Under the pieces are notes generated by a model. The model saw only the letters and a list, made by a program, of their open reading frames with translations. It made no database searches and had not been told where the DNA came from. This document shows, piece by piece, positions 28,086-36,354 of a stretch of 52,913 bases of DNA. Made by a program: the position numbers and the translations under genes. The stretch spans positions 5,998 to 58,910 of the forward strand of contig VAWU01000022.1 in the NCBI GenBank assembly GCA_005888325.1. Reading direction: 5' to 3'. How positions within the stretch are numbered: position 1 is the stretch's first letter; each line of letters starts with the position of its first letter. The stretch comes from Actinomycetota bacterium. Lineage in GTDB: Bacteria; Actinomycetota; Acidimicrobiia; Acidimicrobiales; AC-14.

Positions 28086-29024
28086 GTGCCCGCGGCCCGC
28101 TCCGTCCTCGACCTCATCGGTGACACGCCTCTGGTCGAGGTCAGCCGGCTCAGCCCCAACCCGGGTGTCCGCATCCTCGTCAAGCTCGAGGGACAGAACC
28201 CGGGTGGCTCGGTCAAGGACCGCATCGCCAAGTTCATGATCGAGGCGGCTGAGGCCGACGGCACCCTCACGCCCGGGTGCACGATCCTCGAGCCGTCGTC
28301 GGGCAACACGGGGATCGGGCTCGCGCTGATCTGCCGGCTCAAGGGTTACCGGCTGAAGGTCGTCATGCCGGAGAACGTCTCCGTGGAGCGCCGGCAACTG
28401 CTCGAGATCTTCGGCGCCGAGATCATCGTCTCGCCGGGCGCCGAGGGGTCCAACGGCGCGGTCCGCATGGCGCAACGTCTGGTCAAGGAGATGGACGACG
28501 TCGCGTTCCTCTACCAGTACGGCAACCCCGCCAACCCGCGCGCGCACTACGAGACGACGGGCCCCGAGATCCTGCGCGACTGCCCCGACATCACCCACTT
28601 CGTCGCCGGGCTCGGCACGAGCGGCACGCTCATGGGCGTCGGCCGTTTCCTCAAGGAGCGCAAGCCCGACGTGCAGGTGTGGGCGGTCGAGCCCCCGGCC
28701 GGAGAGCGAGTGGAGGGGCTCCGCAACCTCGACGACGGCTTCGTGCCCGAGGTGTTCGATCCCGACGTGCTCGATCGCAAGGTGATCGTGCGACCGCGTG
28801 AGTCCATCGAGTGGACGCGTCGCCTCACCGAGGAGGCGAGTGTGTTCGCGGGCATCTCGACGGGCGCGGCCATGGCGGGCGCGGCCAAGGCGGCCGCGCA
28901 GATCGACACGGGCGTGATCGTGACCCTTTCGAGCGACGGTGGCTGGAAGTACCTCTCCACCGGCGCCTGGACCGACGACATCGACGACGTGGTCGAGCGG
29001 GCCGAGAAGATCGTCTACTTCTGA
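28086..29024 (+). CDS. cysM: O-phosphoserine-type cysteine synthase CysM
   Basis: PLP enzyme that attaches an O-phosphoserine-derived aminoacrylate to the CysO thiocarboxylate. The 312-aa protein has the PLP lysine in GGSVKDRIAKFM (Lys44), the substrate loop PSSGNTGIGLA, the phosphate-binding loop GLGTSGTLMG and EPSSG/IVSPGAEGSNGAV segments. Placement with cysO and mec supports the CysO-dependent route, which in mycobacteria is resistant to oxidative stress. GTG 28086 starts 2 bp after cysO. Confidence 0.94.
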   Translation: MPAARSVLDLIGDTPLVEVSRLSPNPGVRILVKLEGQNPGGSVKDRIAKFMIEAAEADGTLTPGCTILEPSSGNTGIGLALICRLKGYRLKVVMPENVSVERRQLLEIFGAEIIVSPGAEGSNGAVRMAQRLVKEMDDVAFLYQYGNPANPRAHYETTGPEILRDCPDITHFVAGLGTSGTLMGVGRFLKERKPDVQVWAVEPPAGERVEGLRNLDDGFVPEVFDPDVLDRKVIVRPRESIEWTRRLTEEASVFAGISTGAAMAGAAKAAAQIDTGVIVTLSSDGGWKYLSTGAWTDDIDDVVERAEKIVYF

Positions 29025-29045
29025 TGGCCGCCGCATAAGCGCATC

Positions 29046-29855
29046 GTGGACGACCGGCCCATCGGCATGTTCGACAGCGGCTTCGGGGGGCTCACCGTCG
29101 CCCGCGCCCTCATCGACCTGCTGCCCGACGAGGACCTGGTGTACTTCGGCGACACGGGGCGCTACCCCTATGGGCCTCGCCCGCTCCACGACGTGCGCGA
29201 GTTCGCGCAGCAGATCACCGAGCTGCTGGTGGCGGAGCACGACGTCAAGATGGTGGTCGTCGCGTGCAACACCGCGTCGGCCGCCGCGCTCGACCTGCTC
29301 CACTTCGAGCACGACGTGCCCATCGTCGGTGTGATCGACCCGGGCGTGCGGGCGGCCGTGCGCGCCACACGCAACGGCAGCGTTGGCGTCATCGGCACGG
29401 TCGGTGCCATCGGCTCGGGCGCGTACCCGCGCGCCTTCGCCGCCACCCGGGCGCCCGTCACGGTCACGTGCGCGGCCTGCCCGGGGTTCGTCGAGTTCGT
29501 GGAGCGGGGCGACACGCGGAGCGAGCAGGTGCACGTGCTCGCCGAGCGGCTGTTGGCGCCGGTCAAGGACGCGGGCGTCGACACCCTGCTCCTCGGTTGC
29601 ACGCACTACCCGTTCCTCGCCCGCACCATCGGCGATGTCATGGGCCGCGAGATCGTGCTCGTCTCGTCGGCCGACGAGACCGCGTTCGAGGTGCGCGCCC
29701 TGCTGCACGAGACCGGGCTCGTACGCCGGTCGGGCACTGGCGGTGGCAAGGGTCGTCACCGGTTCGTCTCATCGGGCGACATCGATTGGTTCAAGGAGCT
29801 GGGGAGCCGGCTGCTCGGGCCCGAGCTCGGAGGGGCGGAGGCGTGGGTCTGGTGA
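29046..29855 (+). CDS. murI: Glutamate racemase
   Basis: Makes D-glutamate for peptidoglycan. The 269-aa protein shows both catalytic cysteines, Cys74 ([12 protein letters not shown]) and Cys185 ([12 protein letters not shown]), with the N-terminal [17 protein letters not shown] and GDTGRYPYG motifs. It starts with GTG 29046, 21 bp after cysM. The 3' end overlaps the start of the next gene (GTGA), indicating translational coupling. The cysM-murI adjacency mirrors the mycobacterial order, except that the rhomboid gene (Rv1337) that sits between them there is missing. Confidence 0.96.
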   Translation: MDDRPIGMFDSGFGGLTVARALIDLLPDEDLVYFGDTGRYPYGPRPLHDVREFAQQITELLVAEHDVKMVVVACNTASAAALDLLHFEHDVPIVGVIDPGVRAAVRATRNGSVGVIGTVGAIGSGAYPRAFAATRAPVTVTCAACPGFVEFVERGDTRSEQVHVLAERLLAPVKDAGVDTLLLGCTHYPFLARTIGDVMGREIVLVSSADETAFEVRALLHETGLVRRSGTGGGKGRHRFVSSGDIDWFKELGSRLLGPELGGAEAWVW

Positions 29856-30583
29856 GCGGCCTCACGGTGACCGTGCTCGGATGCTCGGGCTCGTACGCCC
29901 GGCCGGGCGGCGCGTGCAGCGGCTACCTCGTTCGCAGCGGCGCCACCAGCGTGTGGCTCGACGCGGGCCCCGGCACGCTCGCGACTCTGCAGGAGCACGT
30001 GGGCCTGCTCGACGTCGACGCCGTCGTGCTCAGCCACGAGCACCCCGACCACTGGCACGACCTCGAGGGCTACTTCGTCGCCTGCCGCTACGGGACCCCT
30101 GCGCGTGCCGGTGTGCCCGTCTACGCACCGCCCGGCCTGCGCGACCGCGCCTATTTCGACCTCGAGCCCACGTTCGCGTGGCACGAGGTGGCCGACGGCG
30201 ATCGCGTCGCGGTGAATGGGCTCGACGTCTCCTTCTCGCGCACCGATCACGGGGTCGAGACGCTCGCGGTGCGCATCGATGGTGGCGGCGGCTCGCTCGG
30301 TTACTCTGCCGACTCCGGTCCCGATTGGTCGCTCGAGGCACTCGGACCGGCGCTCGACCTCGCGTTGTGCGAGGCAACGCTCGCGTCCGACGAGGAGGGG
30401 AAGGTGCAGCACATGAGCGCCCGCCAGGCAGGCACGTCGGCCCGGGCGGCGGGCGCGCGCCGTCTGCTCCTCACCCACCTGTGGCCCACGCTCGACCCCG
30501 TCCGCAGTCTCGACGAGGGCTCCGACGCGTTCGGTGCGTCCGCCGAGCTCGCCGCGCACAACACACGGTACACCGTCGCGTGA
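29852..30583 (+). CDS. Metallo-beta-lactamase-fold phosphodiesterase (Rv1339-like)
   Basis: A 243-aa MBL-fold hydrolase with the metal motif [11 protein letters not shown] and downstream ligands DHGVET, SADSG and LLLTHLWP. By position between murI and rph it corresponds to mycobacterial Rv1339, reported to be an atypical class II cyclic-nucleotide phosphodiesterase; RNase Z-like activity is the other option for this fold. GTG 29852 overlaps the murI TGA by 4 bp and has GGAGG at 9 nt; GTG 29843 is an alternative. Its stop overlaps the rph start in the same way. Confidence 0.85.
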   Translation: MSGLTVTVLGCSGSYARPGGACSGYLVRSGATSVWLDAGPGTLATLQEHVGLLDVDAVVLSHEHPDHWHDLEGYFVACRYGTPARAGVPVYAPPGLRDRAYFDLEPTFAWHEVADGDRVAVNGLDVSFSRTDHGVETLAVRIDGGGGSLGYSADSGPDWSLEALGPALDLALCEATLASDEEGKVQHMSARQAGTSARAAGARRLLLTHLWPTLDPVRSLDEGSDAFGASAELAAHNTRYTVA

Positions 30584-31320
30584 GCGCCCGGCGCGACGGG
30601 CGACAGCCCGACCAGCTGCGTCCGATCGTGTTCGAGCGCGACTACACCGAGTTCGCGGCCGGGTCGGTGTTGATCTCGATGGGGCGGACGCGCGTGCTGT
30701 GCACCGCATCGGTCGACGAGAAGGTGCCGCCGTGGATGCGCGGCAGGGGCAAGGGCTGGGTCACCGCCGAATACGCGATGCTGCCCGGGTCGACCAGCGA
30801 GCGCACCGATCGAGAGGTCGTGCGCGGGCGGCCGTCCGGACGTACGCAGGAGATCCAACGGCTGATCGGCCGGTCGCTCCGGGCCGTCACCGAGATGGTG
30901 GTGCTGGGGGAGCGGCAGATCCTGATCGACTGCGACGTCCTGCAGGCCGACGGCGGCACGCGCACCGCGTCGATCTGTGGGGCCTACGTCGCCCTGCACG
31001 ACGCGTGCACGCGTTTGGTGCAGGCCGGACGGCTCCAGGCCCATCCCCTCGAAGCCGCCTGCGCGGCGGTGTCGGTGGGCGTCGTCGACGCGGTCGCGCT
31101 GCTCGACCTCGACTACTCCGAGGACGTGCGCGCCGAGGTCGACATGAACATCGTCATGACGTCCACCGGGCGCTTCATCGAGGTGCAGGGGACGGCCGAG
31201 GGACTTCCGTTCAGCCGCAGCGAGCTCGATGACCTCCTCGGTCTGGCCGAGCACGGCATCGCCGAGATCCTCGACCACCAGGCCGAGGTGCTGGCGACAC
31301 CGCCCGCGCCGCGTTCGTGA
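30580..31320 (+). CDS. rph: Ribonuclease PH
   Basis: Phosphorolytic 3'-5' exoribonuclease that trims tRNA 3' ends. The 246-aa protein has [24 protein letters not shown], the phosphate-binding [16 protein letters not shown], the active-site [13 protein letters not shown] and the C-terminal [23 protein letters not shown] 30580 overlaps the preceding stop by 4 bp, and the 3' end overlaps rdgB by 4 bp, so four genes from murI to rdgB are chained by GTGA junctions. Confidence 0.96.
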   Translation: MSARRDGRQPDQLRPIVFERDYTEFAAGSVLISMGRTRVLCTASVDEKVPPWMRGRGKGWVTAEYAMLPGSTSERTDREVVRGRPSGRTQEIQRLIGRSLRAVTEMVVLGERQILIDCDVLQADGGTRTASICGAYVALHDACTRLVQAGRLQAHPLEAACAAVSVGVVDAVALLDLDYSEDVRAEVDMNIVMTSTGRFIEVQGTAEGLPFSRSELDDLLGLAEHGIAEILDHQAEVLATPPAPRS

Positions 31321-31916
31321 GGCTCGTCCTCGCCACGGCCAACCCCGACAAGGCCCGCGAGATCGAGGACCTGCTCGACGGTTTCGAGGTGGTGGCCCGG
31401 CCCGCGTCGGTGCCCGATGTCGAGGAGACGGGCGCAACGCTCGTGGAGAACGCCTTGTTGAAGGCACGCGCGGTGCGCGACGCCACCGGCGAGCCGGCGG
31501 TGGCCGACGACACCGGGCTCGAGGTCGACGCGCTCCACGGCGCGCCGGGTGTGCGCTCCGCCCGCTTCGCCGGCCCCGCGGCCACCTCTGACGAGAACGT
31601 CGACAAGCTGCTCGCCGCGCTGGCCGGCGTGCCACCGGGCTCGCGCCGGGCCCGCTTCCGCACGGTGGCGGCGGCCTGCCTCCCCGACGGGCGCGAGCTG
31701 GTGGCCGAGGGCGCGGTCGACGGCGTCATCACCGGAGCGCGGCGCGGAAGCGGCGGGTTCGGGTACGACTCCGTCTTCGTCCCCGACGACGGCGACGGGC
31801 GCACGTTCGCGGAGATGACCCTGGCCGAGAAGCAGGCCGTCTCCCACCGCTTCCGGGCCTTCTCGGCCCTCGCCACCACCCTTCTTGTCGCGCTGGACCA
31901 CCGTCACGGTGGCTGA
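31317..31916 (+). CDS. rdgB: Non-canonical purine NTP pyrophosphatase (RdgB/HAM1)
   Basis: Removes dITP, XTP and similar nucleotides from the precursor pool. Family motifs are [50 protein letters not shown], and the base-recognition SHRFRAF near the C-terminus. The normal fold ends around FSALATTLL; the last residues, ALDHRHGG, are encoded by palindromic repeat copy C, which contains the stop codon. The AbiEi-domain gene downstream has a nearly identical repeat-encoded ending (DHRDGG). Confidence 0.95.
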   Translation: MRLVLATANPDKAREIEDLLDGFEVVARPASVPDVEETGATLVENALLKARAVRDATGEPAVADDTGLEVDALHGAPGVRSARFAGPAATSDENVDKLLAALAGVPPGSRRARFRTVAAACLPDGRELVAEGAVDGVITGARRGSGGFGYDSVFVPDDGDGRTFAEMTLAEKQAVSHRFRAFSALATTLLVALDHRHGG

Positions 31917-31928
31917 GCGCGACGAGAA
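31882..31928. repeat. Dispersed palindromic repeat, copy C (covers the rdgB stop)
   Basis: Arms TTCTTGTCGCGCT (31882-31894) and AGCGCGACGAGAA (31916-31928) with one G-T pair, and inner ACCACCGT/ACGGTGG. The TGA stop of rdgB (31914-31916) is inside the right arm. It precedes the AbiEi/DUF559 gene, which is followed by copy D. Confidence 0.75.
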
Positions 31929-31964
31929 GGGATGATGTCGTAGCCCCCTGCTGAACTGTCGGGC

Positions 31965-32912
31965 GTGATCCAGCGAGGGCTGGCTGCGATCGCCCAACGC
32001 CAGCTGGGCCTCATCACGCACGACCAGGCGATGCAGCTCATCACGTACCGGATGATCGAACGTCTGCTGGGCAGCGGGCGGTGGGAGCGGGTGCATCGCG
32101 GTGTGTACCGCGTGGCCGGCGCTCCGGTCACATACGAGCAGCGGGTGGTGGCCGCGTGCCTCGCCGCCGGAGCGGAGTCGGCCGCGTCGCACCGGAGCGC
32201 AGCGTGGATCTGGGGTCTGCTCGACGAGGAGCCAGACGTGGTGGAGATCGCCGTGCCTCGCCCGCTCCACCACCGATTGCGCAACGTGGTGGTACACCGG
32301 GCAACCGATCTCGAGCGCGCCGACACCACTCTGCGTCGAGGCATCTCGGTGACGAATCCCATGCGCACGCTGGTCGACCTGGCCGCGGTAGCCCCGGTCG
32401 GAACGGTGGCCCATGCACTGCATCGAGCGTTGTCCACTCGACTGGCCGCGTTCGACGCCACGGAGGCAGCGCTCGAGCGGGTTGCGCGCAAGGGGAGGCG
32501 AGGCGTGCGGGTCTTCCGTAAGCTCCTCGACGAGCAGCGCGACAACCCCCGCCCGGCCGGCGTGTTCGAGGCGAAGTTCTCGTCGCTCGCCCGAGGTTTC
32601 GCGCTTCCGACCGCAGTGCCGGAGCTCGACGTGCTGGCCGACGACGGCACCTGGATAGCACGCGTCGACTTCGCGTACCCGGAGGCGAAGCTGTTCATCG
32701 AGCTCGACGGGCTCGAGACGCACGGGTCCGGGCCCGCGCTCCAGCGAGATCTCGCACGGCAGAACGCCCTCGTCGATGCAGGGTGGCAGCCTCTCCGTTA
32801 CACGTGGGCTGACCTCACCCGCCGACAACCGGCGGTCGCGGCCGAGGTCCGTCGGGTACGCCACGCACGCCTTCGACTTCTCGGTACGCGCGACCACCGC
32901 GACGGTGGTTGA
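31965..32912 (+). CDS. AbiEi-type antitoxin-domain / DUF559 endonuclease-fold protein
   Basis: A 315-aa protein common in actinobacteria as stand-alone copies. The N-terminal winged-helix region (LGLITHDQAMQLI ... WERVHRGVYRVAGAP) resembles AbiEi antitoxin domains. The C-terminal part has the Vsr-like DUF559 pattern: ARVDFAYPEAKLFIELDGLETHG, then RDLARQNALVDAGWQPLRYTW. No AbiEii toxin gene is adjacent, so a type IV toxin-antitoxin role is not supported here. GTG 31965 has only a weak -10 (TGAACT). Repeat copies C and D flank the gene, and D encodes its last residues (DHRDGG) and stop, which suggests it entered as a cassette. Confidence 0.78.
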   Translation: MIQRGLAAIAQRQLGLITHDQAMQLITYRMIERLLGSGRWERVHRGVYRVAGAPVTYEQRVVAACLAAGAESAASHRSAAWIWGLLDEEPDVVEIAVPRPLHHRLRNVVVHRATDLERADTTLRRGISVTNPMRTLVDLAAVAPVGTVAHALHRALSTRLAAFDATEAALERVARKGRRGVRVFRKLLDEQRDNPRPAGVFEAKFSSLARGFALPTAVPELDVLADDGTWIARVDFAYPEAKLFIELDGLETHGSGPALQRDLARQNALVDAGWQPLRYTWADLTRRQPAVAAEVRRVRHARLRLLGTRDHRDGG

Positions 32913-32924
32913 GCGCGAAAAGAA
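32878..32924. repeat. Dispersed palindromic repeat, copy D (covers the AbiEi/DUF559 gene stop)
   Basis: More diverged copy: outer arms TTCTCGGTACGCGCG and GAGCGCGAAAAGAA with an inner ACCACCG/CGGTGGT. The stop TGA (32910-32912) occupies the same position within the repeat as the rdgB stop in copy C. Confidence 0.6.
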
Positions 32925-32960
32925 CGCGCGGCGAGGCGAGGCCGCGGCGCACCCTCGCGG

Positions 32961-33962
32961 CTACCAGCCGCGGAGGTCGACGGGCCAGGTGTCGACCACG
33001 TCGTCGCCGTCGACGAGGTAGAGGTGCGCGTGGTACGCGACGGTGGGATCGACGTGCGCGGGGATGACGCGGACCCGATCGCCGACGCGTACCCGCCGGC
33101 TCTCGTCGGGGACGAAGGTGATGTGCTCGTCGGAGCAGTAGAGGACGGTGGCGCCGTCGATCGACGGGTTGCCGTGGTCCATGCCGAGCGCCTTCAGCCC
33201 GCAGTCGGCCACCGCCCAGCCCGCGGCCACCGAGATCACCGTCGCCAGCACCGTAAGGGCCTGACGGAAGGGGACGCCGGTCTTGGCGTACGCAGTGTCC
33301 ATCAGGGCGTAGGAACCGGCCTGGATCTCGGTCGCCCACCGGTTGAGGTCGTAGGTGCCCGTGCCGCCCGCCGACACGAGGTCACCGCCGACGGCCTGGT
33401 GCGCGAGCTGCAGGTCGAGCATCGCCTTCTCCACACCCTCGGCCCGCTGGTCGCGGTCCGCCACCAGCACCATGTGGCCCTCGTAGCCCATGACGCCGCG
33501 CACCGACAGCCCGCGGCGACGGGCGAGGTCGCCCAGGCGGCCCGCGTCGTCGGGCGGGCAGCCGCAGCGCGGCATGCCGACGTTGACGTCGACGACCACC
33601 TCGTGCAGGCCGCCTTCGACCGCGGCATCGATGGTCGCCTCGGAGTCGACGGCCACGGTGATGCGCGCGTTGTGGGTGACGATCAGGCGCCCGAGGCGGT
33701 GGGCGTCGAGCACCTCGTTGGCGAGCAGGAGGTCCTCGACCAGCCCGGCCGCCACCAGGCCTTCGATCTCGTGGATCGTCGCGGCCGTGAAGCCCGGGTG
33801 GCCCAGCTCGCACTGGCGCTGGGCGAGCATCGTGCACTTGTGCGCCTTGACGTGGGGACGCAGCCGCGCGCCCGGCAACGCGTCGGCCATCGTCGCCAGG
33901 TTGTGCTCGAGCGCGTCGACGTCGACCAGCAGTGCCGGGGTCCGGAGGTCGGTGATCCGCAC
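32961..33962 (-). CDS. D-threonine aldolase-like PLP enzyme (alanine racemase fold)
   Basis: A 333-aa fold-type III PLP enzyme of the D-threonine aldolase/DSD1 group. The PLP lysine is in RPHVKAHKCTMLA, and the metal site near the C-terminus reads PAHVDPTVAYH. The Asp after His (HxD) follows D-threonine aldolase, whereas D-serine dehydratases of this group use HxC, so an aldolase or a related D-hydroxyamino-acid lyase is favoured. The usual product would be glycine plus an aldehyde. GTG 33962 has TAGGGT 7 nt upstream. A strong hairpin separates it from the pilin gene. Confidence 0.8.
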   Translation of the reverse strand: MRITDLRTPALLVDVDALEHNLATMADALPGARLRPHVKAHKCTMLAQRQCELGHPGFTAATIHEIEGLVAAGLVEDLLLANEVLDAHRLGRLIVTHNARITVAVDSEATIDAAVEGGLHEVVVDVNVGMPRCGCPPDDAGRLGDLARRRGLSVRGVMGYEGHMVLVADRDQRAEGVEKAMLDLQLAHQAVGGDLVSAGGTGTYDLNRWATEIQAGSYALMDTAYAKTGVPFRQALTVLATVISVAAGWAVADCGLKALGMDHGNPSIDGATVLYCSDEHITFVPDESRRVRVGDRVRVIPAHVDPTVAYHAHLYLVDGDDVVDTWPVDLRGW

Positions 33963-33988
33963 GCCGTCGACCCTAACGCCGGACGCGA

Positions 33989-34018
33989 GAGAGGGAGCGG
34001 CGGGAGCCGCTCCCTCTC
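33989..34018 (-). terminator. Terminator of the pilin gene
   Basis: Perfect 13-bp stem: GAGAGGGAGCGGC (33989-34001) and GCCGCTCCCTCTC (34006-34018), GGGA loop. It lies 36 bp after the pilin stop in the direction of transcription, before the convergently reached promoter of the aldolase-like gene. Confidence 0.75.
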
Positions 34019-34054
34019 AGGGTCTCGGGTGTCTACAGGAGTCCTACTGCTGGC

Positions 34055-34537
34055 TTACCAGGAGGCGCCGGTGATGGCAGCCGCTCCCGGGTTGGCGCAC
34101 GGAGTGGCGGTGGTCGTCGCGTACTTCGTGCCCGTTGCGGTGTTGTCCTTGAGCCAGAAGCACTTGCCCGAGCCGCTCTGCGCACCGAGGATCACCGTGT
34201 CGTTGGTGGTGGTTGTCGTGGAGACGTTCAGGTAGACGAGGTTGCCGGTCGCGGCCAACGAGGCGGCGTTCGTCGTGTACGTGAGCGACGGCTCGATCGC
34301 CGTCATATCGGAAACGGTCTGGGTGTAGGCCTGGCCGTCGGTGTAGAACGTCTTCTCCGCGGTGAAGGCGTTGCGGACGTTCGACTGTGCGGCCCGGTCC
34401 TGAGCGCGCTGACGGGCGCCGAGGAACGTCGGGATCGCGATGGCGATGAGGATCGCAATGATCAGGACGACCACCATGAGCTCGATGAGGGTGAAGCCCT
34501 CGTCGTCCTCACGCCGCTTGCGCAGCATTTCCAGCAT
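34055..34537 (-). CDS. Type IV pilin-like prepilin
   Basis: A 160-aa prepilin. The class III signal is MLEMLRKRREDDEG followed by FTLIELMVVVLIIAILIAIAIPTFLGA; cleavage by prepilin peptidase would occur between Gly14 and Phe15, and Glu at position +5 is present. The globular part is Thr/Asn/Ala-rich with two Cys (GKCFWLKDN and ATPCANPG) that may form the C-terminal disulfide loop. ATG 34537 has a good AAGGAG. No pilus assembly genes are in the window, so this is an outlying major or minor pilin. A predicted c-di-GMP-I riboswitch sits in its 5' leader, linking pilin synthesis to second-messenger level. Confidence 0.9.
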   Translation of the reverse strand: MLEMLRKRREDDEGFTLIELMVVVLIIAILIAIAIPTFLGARQRAQDRAAQSNVRNAFTAEKTFYTDGQAYTQTVSDMTAIEPSLTYTTNAASLAATGNLVYLNVSTTTTTNDTVILGAQSGSGKCFWLKDNTATGTKYATTTATPCANPGAAAITGASW

Positions 34538-34651
34538 GGGTGTTGCTCCTTCGGCTCGATGAATTGCAATGGATGGAGCGAGGCCCCGTTCATCCGCCCG
34601 TGGGCCCCGCCCCGTCGCCGAGGAGACACCTCCAGGTAGTCCGGCCGGCCG

Positions 34652-34727
34652 CTCCTGTCATCGTCGACAGTGCTGGGCCCCGTGACTTTGCGTCGCCACC
34701 TTCCGGTGGCTTTGCCTTTGTCAGGAG
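34652..34727 (-). promoter_or_regulatory. Predicted c-di-GMP-I (GEMM) riboswitch aptamer
   Basis: On the minus strand, P1 is CTCCTG/CAGGAG (34727-34722 with 34657-34652). The P2 stem GCCACC-GGAA-GGTGGC has a GNRA loop and is preceded by the conserved GACAAAGGCAAA and followed by GACGCAAAGTCACGGGGCC, the signature core of the class I c-di-GMP aptamer. It lies 115 nt before the pilin ATG. The stretch in between is GC-rich and can form alternative stems but I cannot assign an on or off state. The leader upstream (34728-34870) shows no gene or clear promoter. Confidence 0.85.
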
Positions 34728-34870
34728 AACTCGCATTCCATTCATCGAAAGCGCGATGCATGCGCTTGAGGATCATTTTCAGGATGACCCAGGCGGGGGT
34801 TGACACCCGTGGCGCCGAGATTTCCCTACAGTTCGGCCCGGGTTCTGCCGAAGGGTCAGGTGGAAGGTTC

Positions 34871-34914
34871 GGCCGAGGGGGCTGCGGTTCCCCCCTCTTG
34901 CGGCACCCTCGGCC
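34871..34914 (-). terminator. Candidate terminator of the beta-propeller operon
   Basis: Arms GGCCGAGGG (34871-34879) and CCCTCGGCC (34906-34914) with an inner GCA/TGC pair. It starts 40 bp past the stop of the 96-aa gene in the direction of transcription. The loop is long, so confidence is low. Confidence 0.4.
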
Positions 34915-34953
34915 CTTCCCTTCCCAGGGGTTCTGCCCGACTGCGTGCTGCTT

Positions 34954-35244
34954 TCACCGCAGGACGGCTGCCATCTCCCCGAGGGCCTCGGCCAGCGCCA
35001 GATAGCCCTCGGGATCGTCGCGCGCCTCGGCAGAGTCGACGAGCTGCTCGGCGAGCAGCCGCAGACGGACGGCGACCGCTTCCGACTCCCGCCGGGTCAC
35101 CGCGTCGCGGTCGCGGCGGAGGAGCACGACCAGCTGGTCCTGCTGGAGACGGACCGCCTGGGTGCCCTGCTCCGCCGAGACCCGTCCATGGAGGACGGCG
35201 GTCGCCGTCTCGAGCACCCAGCGCACGCGTTCACCCGGATCCAT
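34954..35244 (-). CDS. 96-aa helical protein of unknown function
   Basis: A small soluble protein that looks entirely alpha-helical (HGRVSAEQGTQAVRLQQDQL, RRESEAVAVRLRLLAEQLVD, YLALAEALGEMAAVL). No motif, membrane segment or family is recognised. ATG 35244 is 13 bp downstream of the beta-propeller gene, so the two should share an mRNA. The codon pattern fits the neighbours. Confidence 0.55.
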   Translation of the reverse strand: MDPGERVRWVLETATAVLHGRVSAEQGTQAVRLQQDQLVVLLRRDRDAVTRRESEAVAVRLRLLAEQLVDSAEARDDPEGYLALAEALGEMAAVLR

Positions 35245-35257
35245 GGCGCTCGCGTCG

Positions 35258-36268
35258 TTACGCGCGCCGCCGTCGGGTGACGACCGCGGCCACGATGACG
35301 ACGGCGAGCGCGACCCCGACCAACAGGAACAGGGCGGTGTGTGACTTCGCCGCGGCCGCGGGCTTCGCGCCGGGTCCCGTCAGCGGCGCGAGGTCGTCGA
35401 GGGCGGGGTCGAGGAAACGGGTCTCCACCCGGTTCCGCTCGTCGCCGATCCGGCGCGTCGCGGAGTAGTCGACGAAGACGAGCTTGCCGCCGTTGTCGGC
35501 CGCGAACAGATGGCCGCGTCCGTCCACGGTGCCCTGGTCGAAGCGCAGCCCCAGGACGTTGCGTTGCGACGAGACCACCGTCGGGGTGCCCGAGTCGATC
35601 TGTAGGATCGAGAAGCTGCCGAAGAGGAACAGCGAGCCGGACGAGGAGTCGAACGTGATGCCGTGTGCCCCTCGCAGATCGCTCAGGAGCCGCTGCGTGC
35701 GCATCGTGCTGAGGTCGATCCGTCCGAAGTTCCCGCCGCCGTTTGCGTCGCTCGACGTGTAGAAGGCCTTGCCCAGGGCGAATCCCACCGACGTGACGAG
35801 CAGATCGTCGCCCGTGATCGGGCGCGGGGTCCCGTTGGTAAACGGCTCGAGGGGGACCTCGGCGAGCGTGCCGGGCAGACCCGCGGTCCAGGCGCGCTTG
35901 CCGTTCGGGTCGACGCTCACGTGGTACGCGCCGGCGACGCCGGACTTCACCGACTGCACCGCGCCGGAGTTGGGATCGACCTCGAACACCGTCCCAGTCG
36001 GGCCACCGCCCACGATGAGCTTGCCGTTGGGCGCGAACACGATGCCGTCCGCGCCGGGCAGGTTGGCGATCAGCACGCGCCGGCCGATCCGAAATCCCGA
36101 TGAGTCGTAGGTGAACGCGACCTTCTTCACTGCCGGCGGACTGTATGTCGTGTAGAAGAGCTCGCCCGAGACCGCGGTCGGAGCGGGCGCCTGGGTCTGC
36201 GCGGCCGCCGGTGACAGGAGGACGATCGAAAGGCAGGCGCCGAGCACCAGGCCGCGTCGAGCGAGCAT
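35258..36268 (-). CDS. Secreted, membrane-anchored beta-propeller-like protein
   Basis: A 336-aa protein with a signal peptide (MLARRGLVLGACLSIVLLSPAAAQ), an SMP-30/NHL-like propeller body of repeated blades (GIVFAPNGKLIVGG, HVSVDPNGKRAWTAG, GITFDSSSGSLFLFG, GTVDGRGHLFAADNGGKLVFVD), and a C-terminal anchor (TALFLLVGVALAVVIVAAVV) with a basic end. Extracellular location is therefore likely. The ligand is unknown. ATG 36268 has TATCCT 6 nt upstream. Confidence 0.72.
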   Translation of the reverse strand: MLARRGLVLGACLSIVLLSPAAAQTQAPAPTAVSGELFYTTYSPPAVKKVAFTYDSSGFRIGRRVLIANLPGADGIVFAPNGKLIVGGGPTGTVFEVDPNSGAVQSVKSGVAGAYHVSVDPNGKRAWTAGLPGTLAEVPLEPFTNGTPRPITGDDLLVTSVGFALGKAFYTSSDANGGGNFGRIDLSTMRTQRLLSDLRGAHGITFDSSSGSLFLFGSFSILQIDSGTPTVVSSQRNVLGLRFDQGTVDGRGHLFAADNGGKLVFVDYSATRRIGDERNRVETRFLDPALDDLAPLTGPGAKPAAAAKSHTALFLLVGVALAVVIVAAVVTRRRRA

Positions 36269-36354
36269 CGATCCAGGATAAGGGGATCACATGGAGCAAC
36301 TGGTCGATCCACGTACCCGTCGACGGGGCGCGCCGCGTGAGGTATAAGGGGTCG

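Noticed and set aside
31965-32912. Complete type IV toxin-antitoxin system
   Set aside because: No AbiEii nucleotidyltransferase toxin is next to the AbiEi-like gene, which is instead fused to a DUF559 domain.
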